Virus record (IMG/VR): IMGVR_UViG_3300023094_000018
Location: 1-41,965 of that record
DNA length: 41,965 bases
Direction: 5' to 3' (one strand)
From: a virus
Shown one piece after another: positions 13,207 to 20,860 of the stretch (its first letter is position 1; each line of letters starts with the position of its first letter). The position numbers and the translations under genes were made by a program. The notes beneath the pieces are model-generated. The model worked only from the letters and a program-made list of their open reading frames with translations. It did not search any database and was not told the DNA's origin.

Positions 13207-15782
13207 ATAAAATCAAATTAGCGTTATTGGTGGTATTGCTGCCGTTATTTGCTATAGGGCAAACGACACCCGCGCAGGATACCACATTAATCACCCCCTC
13301 AACAGCCGTTACACCACAATATCGCTACTCATATATAGGTGGTAACATGGTGCTGCAATCTTATATTAATGGCAAGTATTACTACTTCCCAACTAATAAG
13401 ATGATTAGGAATTTATTTGTGGATAAGTCAACTAATCAAACTATAGCAGGCGAAAAGACATTTACAAACTATCTACAAATAAATGGAGGCAGCCAATTTA
13501 ATTCTCAAGCAAACTTTTTAGGAAATGTAACAATAGGAGCATCTGGTCAACCGGGCATGTTCATATATGCGGATGGATCTCAAACAATTAGATTTGACGC
13601 GGTATCACCAAAAGACCTTAAATTTGATCCTACTATTGGGCGTTTGAAATTCGGACCCGCTAATTCGGCTAATGAAACGTTAGCTTATGTAAGCGAGATA
13701 ACGGGGGCGGGGGGCTTAACCTACTCAAAGGCTCAAATAGACAGTATAGCTAATTTGAGGGCTACAAATTTCGCCTCTTTCAAAGAAGTATGGGTAGATA
13801 CATTAGGCAACAATGCAACCGCTTTAATTGGCAGGAAAGATAAACCTTTCGCTACTTTGGCGGGCGCAATTACGGCTACTACAGGGCGTACTATTATTCA
13901 TATTGGTGTTGGCCGTTTTGTAACGCCTGGTGTTTTACCACGTTCAAATATATCTCTGTTAGGCTCTGGGAAACCTGTACCAAACTGGACGCTATCTTAT
14001 ACCGCTTTATCTTTATCATCGCCTGTAATTACTTACACCGCACCGACTAAACTAATTGGCGGTACTGTTATTGTAGGTGAGTTGATTGACACGCTACACA
14101 ACAATATCAAGATAAAGGATTTAGGTGTCGATTGTGGTAAAGAATGGAAAGATGCGGGCGGCTCGCCAACGGTAGGTTCTTTAGCTATTTACGCAGGGCA
14201 AGCACAGGCGGCTCAATCTGCGAACCCTCAAAAGTATGGGATAGAAGTTGAGAACGTTGCAGCTTTATCTTATACCGCAAATAACGGTCAACACGCCTTT
14301 TTATTTGAGAATATGTACGGGTTTAAAGGGCGCAATCTTAGTTCATACTTTGGGGCACATGGTTTAGCTTACAAAGGCTCTTATGGTACGATAGATGGTT
14401 TTGATGGACACGGGCATACAAGTGATGCATTTATTACTAAAGGGGATGTTTACGCTTATAACTATAACAATACTTTCAGTAACATTGCCATTACCTCAAT
14501 AGCAAGCGGGGACGGTGCAGGTATAAACGTAGGATCTGTAAACTCTGTTATTTATAACAACTCATTTAATAATGTAAATTTTGACGGTACAACATTTGGT
14601 TTCAATATTGGCGGTACATCCGGTGGGTATGTAAACGGGCTTCAAATATCAAACGTAGCAGCCCGTAACGTGTCTGGTTATGCGTTGGTATTGGCTGATA
14701 CACTTACGCGCAATCTTAATGTTAACGGTTTATTAGGTGTAAAAACAGCAGGTGTATTTGCAAGGTTTGGTAATTTAAGCGGAGCGAATAATCTTAATGC
14801 TATTAATCTTATCAACACGGTAGGCACGGCTTACGACATTCAAACCCCCTCTTCTATATCGCCCTCAAACGTAACGCTAACTAATTCCAGCGCATCAGGT
14901 AGTACTACAAAGGATTACGGTTTTTCAGGTAGCGTTTCAGGTAATGGAAATTGGTTTCAAACGCCATCTGTTACGAATACAGGGGTGTATTACACCAACA
15001 ACACAAAGGCTCCTATTAACGCTTTATCTGATCTAAGCAGGTTCGGTGTAAGTACGGAAAAGGTTTGGCTTGGATCTAATGCTTTTTCTTTTAACCGCAA
15101 TTTAGGTACAGGCGTACAGGATGTAACAACTACATCCTCTTTACAATGGCAGCATAGCGCAAACACTACACCGGGTACTGACAACTTTGCTTATCAGATC
15201 AGGAACACAACAATTGGCTTGCTTAACCGCGCATATTGGAATGGTAACGGCAACTTCGGCTTTGAGGCCAACCAAAACGATAGCAAGTTTAAATTAGGGG
15301 TTGGTACAACTACATACAGTTCATTAAACATACCCGCAGGTGTAGCTAAAACAACTCCTGTAGATGGTGATATTTATAAGGGGGCAACCAGGTTATTTAT
15401 ACAAGACGGGGGCGTGTCTAATACCATTGCTTATTTGAGTGATATTGTCGGCAGAGGCCGCGTAGTTATGTCAGCAAATATCACAGGCATATTGAACTAT
15501 GACTACCTAAATAACACCGCTAACACTTATAACTTCACAGTACCCGCAACTACAGGTTTTTCAACTGATGGTAGTAGTATCATTACTGGCCTTGTAATAG
15601 GTACAGGTAAGATCAGGATATTTGCACCATCTGGATATACCATACAAACACCATCGGGTTTTATAACGCCGGTTACGGGCTATGCAGAGGTTATACAAAA
15701 TCAAAAATACCAATTGATACCAGTTGGAACAAACGCTTATTATTTACAACCTTTAAACGGGTCTATTACCATCGTACCATAA
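13203..15782 (+). CDS. tail fibre / tailspike-like protein with signal peptide
   Basis: An 859-residue, Gly/Asn/Thr-rich protein. Residues 1-20 (MNKIKLALLVVLLPLFAIGQ) look like a classical Sec signal peptide, cleaved before or after Gln20. Then come phage-fibre phrases (NQTIAGEKTFTNYLQINGG), a long parallel beta-helix-like middle (about 195-560, with repeated short strands and turns rich in N and G, for example NNTFSNIAITSIASGDGAG), and a C-terminal region with DGDIYKGATRLFIQDGG, seen in Bacteroidota phage fibres. It likely binds or degrades surface glycans. The presence of an export signal on a virion-type protein is unexpected. Its stop overlaps the next ATG. Confidence 0.75.
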   Translation: MNKIKLALLVVLLPLFAIGQTTPAQDTTLITPSTAVTPQYRYSYIGGNMVLQSYINGKYYYFPTNKMIRNLFVDKSTNQTIAGEKTFTNYLQINGGSQFNSQANFLGNVTIGASGQPGMFIYADGSQTIRFDAVSPKDLKFDPTIGRLKFGPANSANETLAYVSEITGAGGLTYSKAQIDSIANLRATNFASFKEVWVDTLGNNATALIGRKDKPFATLAGAITATTGRTIIHIGVGRFVTPGVLPRSNISLLGSGKPVPNWTLSYTALSLSSPVITYTAPTKLIGGTVIVGELIDTLHNNIKIKDLGVDCGKEWKDAGGSPTVGSLAIYAGQAQAAQSANPQKYGIEVENVAALSYTANNGQHAFLFENMYGFKGRNLSSYFGAHGLAYKGSYGTIDGFDGHGHTSDAFITKGDVYAYNYNNTFSNIAITSIASGDGAGINVGSVNSVIYNNSFNNVNFDGTTFGFNIGGTSGGYVNGLQISNVAARNVSGYALVLADTLTRNLNVNGLLGVKTAGVFARFGNLSGANNLNAINLINTVGTAYDIQTPSSISPSNVTLTNSSASGSTTKDYGFSGSVSGNGNWFQTPSVTNTGVYYTNNTKAPINALSDLSRFGVSTEKVWLGSNAFSFNRNLGTGVQDVTTTSSLQWQHSANTTPGTDNFAYQIRNTTIGLLNRAYWNGNGNFGFEANQNDSKFKLGVGTTTYSSLNIPAGVAKTTPVDGDIYKGATRLFIQDGGVSNTIAYLSDIVGRGRVVMSANITGILNYDYLNNTANTYNFTVPATTGFSTDGSSIITGLVIGTGKIRIFAPSGYTIQTPSGFITPVTGYAEVIQNQKYQLIPVGTNAYYLQPLNGSITIVP

Positions 15783-16357
15783 TGAAAAAATTGCTTCTGC
15801 TCTTGTTGTTGCCTTTATGCACCAACGCACAATACATTAAATCGTTTAACTCTACAGGGCAAAAGATTGTCAGATACCCTGAATTGACCGTTACAAATAC
15901 ATTAGGGAATTCAGGGGTTGAAAAATCACTATTACCTAATCCTGATACTATCTTTGCATCATCGGTAAACATTGGTAGCCGGTATTCGTTTAGCTTGCAA
16001 TTGAACGTTACGAGTCCTTTACTATCAGTTGGTACGTTAACGTTAAAGGTTAAGTTAGGAGGATCAACATTAACGCTTGCTAATGGGGTATCCGTTGCAG
16101 GATTGGGCGCAACAACCCCTATTTACATAGAGGGTGAAGTAGAGATAAAGGGCATGCAAAGCCAAATAGTTAACGCCAGGATCTTACAAATGAACGGTGT
16201 GGCTATCCCTGTAGGCAGTTCATCCATCACACCGCAAGCTGACTGGACAAACGATATGACACAGGTGCAATACTTCGATATCACCGCAACATTTACCGGA
16301 GTTACACTCGGTACAACTTCATATAAATCACGTATCTTTAGACGAATATTAGAATAA
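15782..16357 (+). CDS. secreted beta-rich protein, fibre partner
   Basis: A 191-residue protein with a signal peptide MKKLLLLLLLPLCTNAQ (cleavage after Ala or Gln near 16-17) and a beta-rich mature part (GTLTLKVKLGGSTLTLANGV, then YIEGEVEIKGMQSQIVNARI). It reads like the C-terminal beta-sandwich seen in phage fibre tips, and its start overlaps the stop of the fibre gene, so they should be made together. It could be a fibre chaperone, tip protein or exported decoy. No certain family. Confidence 0.65.
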   Translation: MKKLLLLLLLPLCTNAQYIKSFNSTGQKIVRYPELTVTNTLGNSGVEKSLLPNPDTIFASSVNIGSRYSFSLQLNVTSPLLSVGTLTLKVKLGGSTLTLANGVSVAGLGATTPIYIEGEVEIKGMQSQIVNARILQMNGVAIPVGSSSITPQADWTNDMTQVQYFDITATFTGVTLGTTSYKSRIFRRILE

Positions 16358-16363
16358 TACATT

Positions 16364-16606
16364 ATGAACGCACAAGAAACAAAGGCATTAAAGGTTAGCA
16401 TCTTCAGCGGGATATTTAAAGTGCTTTTAAAGCCGCTTATTAACGCAGTTAAAAAAGAATTCAAAGAACATGCTTTGGAGTACCTTATTGAGATTGTGAA
16501 AGATATTTTTGACAAGGATGATGAAGTAACTACAGAAGGCGAGCCAACATGTCCACAAGGTTACGTTTGGAACGGGGTTAGATGTGTGCCGGATGTGGGC
16601 GCGTAG
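16364..16606 (+). CDS. small amphipathic protein with CPQGYVWNGVRC motif, 80 aa
   Basis: Residues 1-50 form an amphipathic, partly hydrophobic helix (IFSGIFKVLLKPLINAVKKE); the C-terminus has a two-cysteine loop CPQGYVWNGVRCVPD, a pattern frequent in secreted or virion-associated small proteins. It follows the fibre pair after six bases. Possibly a peripheral membrane or fibre-associated protein. Confidence 0.6.
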   Translation: MNAQETKALKVSIFSGIFKVLLKPLINAVKKEFKEHALEYLIEIVKDIFDKDDEVTTEGEPTCPQGYVWNGVRCVPDVGA

Positions 16607-16964
16607 TTCGTTAATAGGATTGGGCGGGTTGATTATTCAATCCGCATGTTTTAATTTATACCTATACGAATTGTTTTTAGGGGAATGGCATAGCACACAA
16701 GCTAAAGCTTTCTTTTATATCACATCAGCGTTTATACTATTGGCAAGGATAATTGAAGACTGTATAGGTTATAAAAGCAATTACCAATTTCAGTTTAACA
16801 TTATATCTAAGGTTTGCTTCGTTGCCAATTTCATTTTATTTTTCTTAGCTTTAGATACTGATTTTAACAACCCAATTATTTACATATCTACATTTAACGG
16901 CTCTGTTTTTGCTATTTCAGCTATAGTATTCACAAGCGGATTAAAACATGGATTATTCGATTAA
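16593..16964 (+). CDS. four-helix membrane protein, holin candidate
   Basis: About 123 residues from the ATG at 16593 (an ATG at 16584 would add three). Four hydrophobic segments are visible, about residues 5-25 (LIGLGGLIIQSACFNLYLYE), 38-55, 70-88 (VCFVANFILFFLAL) and 95-116. It overlaps both neighbours. The size and context (next to small membrane-anchored coiled-coil proteins) suit a holin or other lysis function, but no holin family motif is evident. Confidence 0.6.
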   Translation: MWARSSLIGLGGLIIQSACFNLYLYELFLGEWHSTQAKAFFYITSAFILLARIIEDCIGYKSNYQFQFNIISKVCFVANFILFFLALDTDFNNPIIYISTFNGSVFAISAIVFTSGLKHGLFD

Positions 16965-17205
16965 CAAAATGCCTGTACCACAACACAACGTAGGATGGTT
17001 TGATATATTAAACTTTGCACAGGCCGTTACCCCATGGTTTGTATTAGGTGGTATATTTTGGCGTTTAATTGATAGGGTTGTTAAATACTTTGCTGAAGGC
17101 CGTGAAGCTGAAATGAACAAGCTAATAGACGCTAAAACAGCCCCCCTGACGGATGCAATTGATAAGTTAACACATGCGGTTAATGAATTAAAATTTAAGC
17201 TGTGA
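16948..17205 (+). CDS. membrane-anchored coiled-coil protein, holin/spanin candidate
   Basis: 85 residues: one membrane segment around residues 24-42 (AQAVTPWFVLGGIFWRLIDR) then a charged helix to the end (EGREAEMNKLIDAKTAPLTD), consistent with a small phage holin or i-spanin topology. The final TGA overlaps the GTG start of the receiver-domain gene (GTGA), so the two are translationally coupled. Confidence 0.6.
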   Translation: MDYSINKMPVPQHNVGWFDILNFAQAVTPWFVLGGIFWRLIDRVVKYFAEGREAEMNKLIDAKTAPLTDAIDKLTHAVNELKFKL

Positions 17206-17609
17206 CCCCGATTAAAATCCTTATTAACGTATTAGATGATGAGCGTATCTGGCAAGATTTAATCATCAGCCAACTATCTGGCAATTACGATATTTTAGCC
17301 TATACCACATTTTCCGATTTTATTGCCCACTTTACACCATCTGTTGATCTGGTTATTATGGATGTTCGATTAAAGGATGGAACAGACGTTGCAGATAGGA
17401 TTAAAAGCATTTATGATATATCCCCCAACTGTTATATAATAATCGTTTCAGCGTTTTTAGATGTGCCTTTGCTGCAAGAATTAATCAGGTTACGTGTTAA
17501 CGATACAGTACAAAAAGGCTCTAACTGGATTAGCGAATTAGGAGATGCCGTTAATGCCCTATCTGATAAGCTGCAAGCAAGATCTGAAATGAAAGGCTCA
17601 TTCAAGTGA
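17202..17609 (+). CDS. stand-alone response-regulator receiver (REC) domain protein
   Basis: A 135-residue CheY-like protein with GTG start. All receiver landmarks are present: acidic pair Asp12-Asp13 (INVLDDERIW), phospho-acceptor Asp54 at the end of strand 3 (DLVIMDVRLKDG), Ser83 (YIIIVSAF) and Lys105 (VNDTVQKGSNW). The order and spacing (12/13, 54, 83, 105) match CheY almost exactly. There is no output domain beyond about residue 125. Both ends are coupled by GTGA overlaps to small membrane proteins, so it is made as part of the lysis-like cassette. It could be phosphorylated by a host histidine kinase, compete with a host regulator, or time lysis. Such genes are rare in phages. Confidence 0.85.
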   Translation: MTPIKILINVLDDERIWQDLIISQLSGNYDILAYTTFSDFIAHFTPSVDLVIMDVRLKDGTDVADRIKSIYDISPNCYIIIVSAFLDVPLLQELIRLRVNDTVQKGSNWISELGDAVNALSDKLQARSEMKGSFK

Positions 17610-17839
17610 GCATAAATGAAATAATAGGATCTGCAATAACACTTATAACGACGCTGGGTGGGTTCTTTGCGTGGATTGAAACGCGGTCAGAAAAAAGATC
17701 TGCTAAACTAATGTCTGATATTGCCGCCATGATGGATAGTAAAATAGGTGAATATGCTAATCGTGTGCAATCTGAAAAAATGATACAACTGGAGCGCGAA
17801 TTAGATAGGATGAGAGAATACGCAAGGGATAAGAAGTAG
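17606..17839 (+). CDS. membrane-anchored coiled-coil protein, spanin-like
   Basis: 77 residues with GTG start. One N-terminal membrane segment (INEIIGSAITLITTLGGFFA) then a long charged coiled coil (KLMSDIAAMMDSKIGEYANR, MIQLERELDRMREYARDKK). This is the layout of inner-membrane spanins or small phage holin accessory proteins. It overlaps the receiver-domain gene by 4 bases and ends next to a convergent leftward gene. Confidence 0.6.
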   Translation: MSINEIIGSAITLITTLGGFFAWIETRSEKRSAKLMSDIAAMMDSKIGEYANRVQSEKMIQLERELDRMREYARDKK

Positions 17840-18205
17840 TTACAGGGCAATCGTTAGTTCTTCGCCAGTTAAGGCAAAATATAGATTTTGAAGTTGGTGA
17901 ACGTATTTGATGGTACAATCAGCAACATTAAATACCTGATACCATACAGCGCCTGTATTTTCCGATTTACGGCATACCAAATATGGGAGCCATCCCTCAA
18001 TTTCGATACCTCTTGGGGTTTCCTTAAAACCGCACTTATCCAGTATTTTAGGCGATAAGGGCATTCCTTCAATATAATCTAAAGGCACTGTCACCCCGTA
18101 TGAAATGCAAACCTTATCCGCTACACTATAAATGTCTATCACTTGGTATCGCATATCTTCGCACTCTACCCAATTACCTATTCTCAACTCATTACTTTTT
18201 ATCAT
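17840..18205 (-). CDS. conserved hypothetical protein, 121 aa
   Basis: MIKSNELRIGNWVECEDMRY opens with the 'elRiGNwv' phrase, and the C-terminus has IKYVHQLQNLYFALTGEELT. Both phrases recur in a family of unknown-function proteins common in Bacteroidota phages and prophages, usually with a central 'pipLtp.iLekcGF' segment, here MPLSPKILDKCGFKETP. The gene is convergent with the spanin-like gene and its stop abuts it. Confidence 0.75.
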   Translation of the reverse strand: MIKSNELRIGNWVECEDMRYQVIDIYSVADKVCISYGVTVPLDYIEGMPLSPKILDKCGFKETPRGIEIEGWLPYLVCRKSENTGAVWYQVFNVADCTIKYVHQLQNLYFALTGEELTIAL

Positions 18206-18211
18206 ATCCTT

Positions 18212-18313
18212 ATGTCTATTAAAAATTTCAATTATAACCAGGGTGCAGGGTGCTATTATTCCCTACTCGGATTGATTATATTATTCTACTTATCCTGTTG
18301 GTTGTGGTGGTAA
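18212..18313 (+). CDS. possible membrane peptide, 33 aa
   Basis: Starts MSIKNFNYNQGAGCYYSLLG and ends in one membrane helix (LLGLIILFYLSCWLWW). No clear promoter or ribosome site; it is divergent from the gene at 17840-18205 and is followed directly by a strong hairpin. May be chance. Confidence 0.3.
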   Translation: MSIKNFNYNQGAGCYYSLLGLIILFYLSCWLWW

Positions 18314-18316
18314 ATA

Positions 18317-18346
18317 AGCCGCCTCGCTATGAGAGCAAAGGCGGCT
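18317..18346. terminator. hairpin between convergent genes
   Basis: AGCCGCC (18317-18323) pairs with GGCGGCT (18340-18346) with a 16-base loop that can itself pair (GCT/AGC). On the minus strand it is followed by TTATTTACC and could end the RNA ligase transcript; the T tract is weak on both sides. Confidence 0.55.
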
Positions 18347-18370
18347 GTTAACTTGTTAGAGGAAACTCTA

Positions 18371-19255
18371 CTAACCTTGTCCAAATATCTGCGGCAATAA
18401 ATCCTTTACCCGTTTGTAAGTAAGGTATTGCAAGGCGCTAAAATCTATAGTGGGATTTTTGTATTTTTTTATGAAGTTCCAGCAATCTTCATTTACTAAA
18501 TCGTAATACACTGTATTCAACAATTGCGGGATCTGCTTAGAATGAAAGCCATCGTTAGTGACCCGTATTTTATCAAATACCTTATCAACTAATGCCTGCG
18601 TAACAAACTCATTTACTATTTCTTCAGCGATCGGCGGTTTCATTTCTTTTGCATGTTTAGCCCTAAATTCAGCCGTCACGATTTTAGCCCAAACATTACG
18701 CCCGTATTTGTTTTGAAAGGAATAGTTTTTTACTACTATTCCTTCACCACATCCTTTACCATCTTCAATTAGGTAATTGTTGCCTTCTAAGTGAGTGATA
18801 AACCTTTCATAATCGCCGTTTTTGCAAATAGATAAAGGCGGGATATATTCAATGTCGAATTCATCTAACATTGGTTTATAAGTTGCGTATGGAAAATATT
18901 CATCAGAGTGATGTACCATTACGTCAAATACATAAAAGTTACGCCACGCGTCTTTACGGTATGTTTTAAGGCTATGCGGAACAAGCCACTCGCCGTATAA
19001 AACAACATCGGGGTATTTTAGGAAAAAATTAATGAACTTAAATTGATCGGCAGCCCAGTTATAGAAACCAGCATTATCATTATCTAACGACAAATGGCGG
19101 TTGCGGCTACCAGCCTGCAATCCATTATCCCACCAAAGCGATGCGTTTGTTCCGTCTATTTTCGGGAAAATGTAGGTTTCGCCTAAGTGAATGTTCATGG
19201 CATCGTCTGTGCCAAAGCGTACCAAGTGCTGGTACTTTTTGAATTCTTTTTGCAT
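18371..19255 (-). CDS. RNA ligase (Rnl2-like, PF09414-type)
   Basis: A 294-residue nucleotidyltransferase. Motif I is PKIDGTNASL with Lys32 as the adenylated residue (K-x-D-G). An YGEW box lies at residues 87-90, motif III at FYVFDVMV (107-114), motif IV at EGIVVKNY (171-178) and motif V at VWAKIV (188-193, Lys191). Such enzymes seal nicks in RNA and, in some phages, repair tRNAs cut by host anticodon nucleases. The only other RNA-related gene here is tRNA-Phe; no end-healing kinase/phosphatase is visible. It is transcribed leftward from the promoter at 19278-19307, divergent from the endolysin operon. Confidence 0.85.
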   Translation of the reverse strand: MQKEFKKYQHLVRFGTDDAMNIHLGETYIFPKIDGTNASLWWDNGLQAGSRNRHLSLDNDNAGFYNWAADQFKFINFFLKYPDVVLYGEWLVPHSLKTYRKDAWRNFYVFDVMVHHSDEYFPYATYKPMLDEFDIEYIPPLSICKNGDYERFITHLEGNNYLIEDGKGCGEGIVVKNYSFQNKYGRNVWAKIVTAEFRAKHAKEMKPPIAEEIVNEFVTQALVDKVFDKIRVTNDGFHSKQIPQLLNTVYYDLVNEDCWNFIKKYKNPTIDFSALQYLTYKRVKDLLPQIFGQG

Positions 19256-19277
19256 TATGTAGAGTTTTAATGAACTT

Positions 19278-19307
19278 CTAATTTACACATTCCTTTTGAA
19301 AAACAAA
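19278..19307 (-). promoter_or_regulatory. leftward promoter for RNA ligase
   Basis: Minus strand: TTTG (19307-19304), 18 bases, TAAATTAG (19285-19278). The ATG at 19255 lies 22 bases further. It overlaps the divergent rightward promoter by 13 bases. Confidence 0.6.
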
Positions 19308-19324
19308 ATAAAGTTGTAAGTTTA
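19295..19324 (+). promoter_or_regulatory. rightward promoter for the endolysin operon
   Basis: TTTG (19295-19298), 18 bases, TAAGTTTA (19317-19324). Only five bases separate the -7 element from the ATG at 19330, so the first peptide of this operon is probably read from a leaderless or almost leaderless message. Confidence 0.6.
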
Positions 19325-19329
19325 CAAAT

Positions 19330-19428
19330 ATGCTTAAACGCCCCCTATACAATTACCCAGTAACAACAATGTGCGTGTTGATGTATTTGCCGTGGGTGTT
19401 TATGATTATAATTTGGAGGTTTATATGA
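19330..19428 (+). CDS. membrane peptide, 32 aa, first gene of the endolysin operon
   Basis: MLKRPLYNYPVTTMCVLMYL and then [12 protein letters not shown]: one membrane helix. Its TGA overlaps the ATG of the next mini-gene (ATGA). It sits between a promoter and the endolysin, in the place expected for a small holin-type peptide or a leader. Confidence 0.5.
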   Translation: MLKRPLYNYPVTTMCVLMYLPWVFMIIIWRFI

Positions 19429-19505
19429 AAGTAAATATCAAACGAATTAGCAAAGAGCGAATTGCCGAAATGCGTATATCCGCTTATAAATTATTAATAC
19501 CATGA
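19425..19505 (+). CDS. basic peptide, 26 aa, coupled to endolysin
   Basis: [20 protein letters not shown] then YKLLIP. A strong GGAGG ribosome site lies seven bases before its ATG. Its TGA overlaps the endolysin ATG. The purine-rich site seems to serve this peptide rather than the endolysin, so endolysin synthesis may depend on termination of this frame. Confidence 0.5.
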   Translation: MKVNIKRISKERIAEMRISAYKLLIP

Positions 19506-19972
19506 TAAGCACAACCGATCTAATTGCAAAATACGGTACGCCTAACCCAACGGGTAAAGGCTACCTAACTACAATTACGCTACCTTATAAAATGCGTGTT
19601 GCATGGGCTCGTAAAGAGTATATAACAAAAATGCAATGCCATAAGTTGGTTGCTGCAAACTTCATTTCTGTTTTTAACGACTTATTAGCGCATTATGGCT
19701 ACGATGAATTAGTTAGATTAGGGATAGACCTTTATGGTGGATGCTTTAACTACAGGCTTATGAGAGGTTCTACAAAGACGCTATCCAGGCACTCATGGGG
19801 GACTGCTATTGATTTAGATCCCGATAGGAATTTGTTACACGAAACATCTGCAACAGCTCGCTTTGCACGACCTGAATACAAACCAATGATTGATATATTT
19901 TATAAGCATGGTTTTGTCGGATTAGGCAAAGAGAAAAATTACGACTGGATGCACTTTGAGATAGCTAAATAA
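19502..19972 (+). CDS. endolysin, M15 L-Ala-D-Glu or D-Ala-D-Ala peptidase (VanY-like)
   Basis: A 156-residue zinc peptidase. The metal-binding set is clear: [13 protein letters not shown] (His97, Asp104) and [10 protein letters not shown] (Asp148, His151), as in peptidase family M15. It lacks a signal peptide, so it needs a holin to reach the wall. It cuts peptide bonds in peptidoglycan cross-links and so should be the main lysis enzyme. It is the third frame of a coupled chain that starts at 19330 and is followed after two bases by a membrane protein. Confidence 0.9.
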   Translation: MISTTDLIAKYGTPNPTGKGYLTTITLPYKMRVAWARKEYITKMQCHKLVAANFISVFNDLLAHYGYDELVRLGIDLYGGCFNYRLMRGSTKTLSRHSWGTAIDLDPDRNLLHETSATARFARPEYKPMIDIFYKHGFVGLGKEKNYDWMHFEIAK

Positions 19973-19974
19973 TT

Positions 19975-20250
19975 ATGACAGAAACTAAAATATTAATCGA
20001 CAACAAAGCTGTACCTGTTTCAGAAACAAAAGTACAGTTCGGAGCATTAAGCGCGCCAACTCCTTTATGGGCTACATGGGTATTTAGGATTACATTTATT
20101 GTAACCACCGCCATGACCTTTTGGATAGGATCTACAGGGTTATTGAGTAATCCCGCAAAAATAGAGATTATAACGGCTCTAAAATCGCTTGATATGGTTG
20201 TATTAGGCTTGTCCAAATTGTTAGGTATAGTTCCTAATTCGGAGAGTTAA
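19975..20250 (+). CDS. small membrane protein next to endolysin, holin candidate
   Basis: 91 residues. A soluble N-terminus of about 30 residues precedes one clear membrane segment (LWATWVFRITFIVTTAMTFW) and a second hydrophobic stretch (ALKSLDMVVLGLSKLLGIV). Immediate linkage to the endolysin makes it the best holin candidate of the genome. The end overlaps the convergent gene at 20234-20416 by 17 bases. Confidence 0.6.
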   Translation: MTETKILIDNKAVPVSETKVQFGALSAPTPLWATWVFRITFIVTTAMTFWIGSTGLLSNPAKIEIITALKSLDMVVLGLSKLLGIVPNSES

Positions 20251-20416
20251 ATACCCTATCCCTTGCCCTCTCATACATCAGCACATACACCATATAATGA
20301 TCGTACATTAAATACGCTTCATCTAAATTAGGGTATGTTTCCCAAACGGTATTTGCCAAATCGGTGTAATGGTTTATCATCCATTGGATAGGCTGGAGTT
20401 GTTCGGAAGTGGTCAT
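20234..20416 (-). CDS. hypothetical protein, 60 aa
   Basis: A helical, Tyr/Met-rich small protein (QWMINHYTDLANTVWETYPN). Last gene of the second leftward block; its 3' end overlaps the endolysin-linked membrane gene. It starts 4 bases inside the upstream gene. No function recognised. Confidence 0.6.
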   Translation of the reverse strand: MTTSEQLQPIQWMINHYTDLANTVWETYPNLDEAYLMYDHYMVYVLMYERARDRVFNSPN

Positions 20417-20607
20417 TTCTTCGTCTTATCAATAACCATCAAATTACCAAACCGCTTTTTGCAGATCTCGACAAATATTGGCACATCTTTTTGAACGATA
20501 CGCACAGGACACCAAAGGAATAGCCAATAGTTAACCGATAATATGGCTTCTTTTTTCCAGGGTCGGTGTTTGTTGGGACGGATTAGGATTTTGTAATATT
20601 TGTTCAT
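20413..20607 (-). CDS. hypothetical basic protein, 64 aa
   Basis: MNKYYKILIRPNKHRPWKKE starts a basic protein with a hydrophobic centre (LSVNYWLFLWCPVRIVQKDV). It overlaps both neighbours by 4 bases. No family recognised. Confidence 0.6.
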   Translation of the reverse strand: MNKYYKILIRPNKHRPWKKEAILSVNYWLFLWCPVRIVQKDVPIFVEICKKRFGNLMVIDKTKK

Positions 20608-20807
20608 CTTTTATGTATTGGGTTATTGCAATTAGCCTTGTGAATTAATGGCACGTCACTACGGTATGCAGCTTTAATATATTCACATTCTTGTATTTTT
20701 ATAATTATGTACCTTGTGTCTTCGGTTGGGGTATAATTATTATTTGGATCGCCTTTACATCCCGCAAGCAATACGATTGCAAGAATAGATACTGTTAATT
20801 TTTTCAT
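20604..20807 (-). CDS. small lipoprotein, 67 aa
   Basis: Lipobox LLAGC (MKKLTVSILAIVLLAGCKGD, Cys17). The mature part has two more cysteines and the phrase RYIIIKIQECEYIKAAYRSD. It resembles small exported Bacteroidota phage lipoproteins that carry a C...C pair. An envelope function such as exclusion of related phages is an inference. Confidence 0.7.
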   Translation of the reverse strand: MKKLTVSILAIVLLAGCKGDPNNNYTPTEDTRYIIIKIQECEYIKAAYRSDVPLIHKANCNNPIHKR

Positions 20808-20860
20808 ATTTATTAGTCTTCTCTTTTTATCATCTTCGTAGCATCACTAAAATGATGGGG

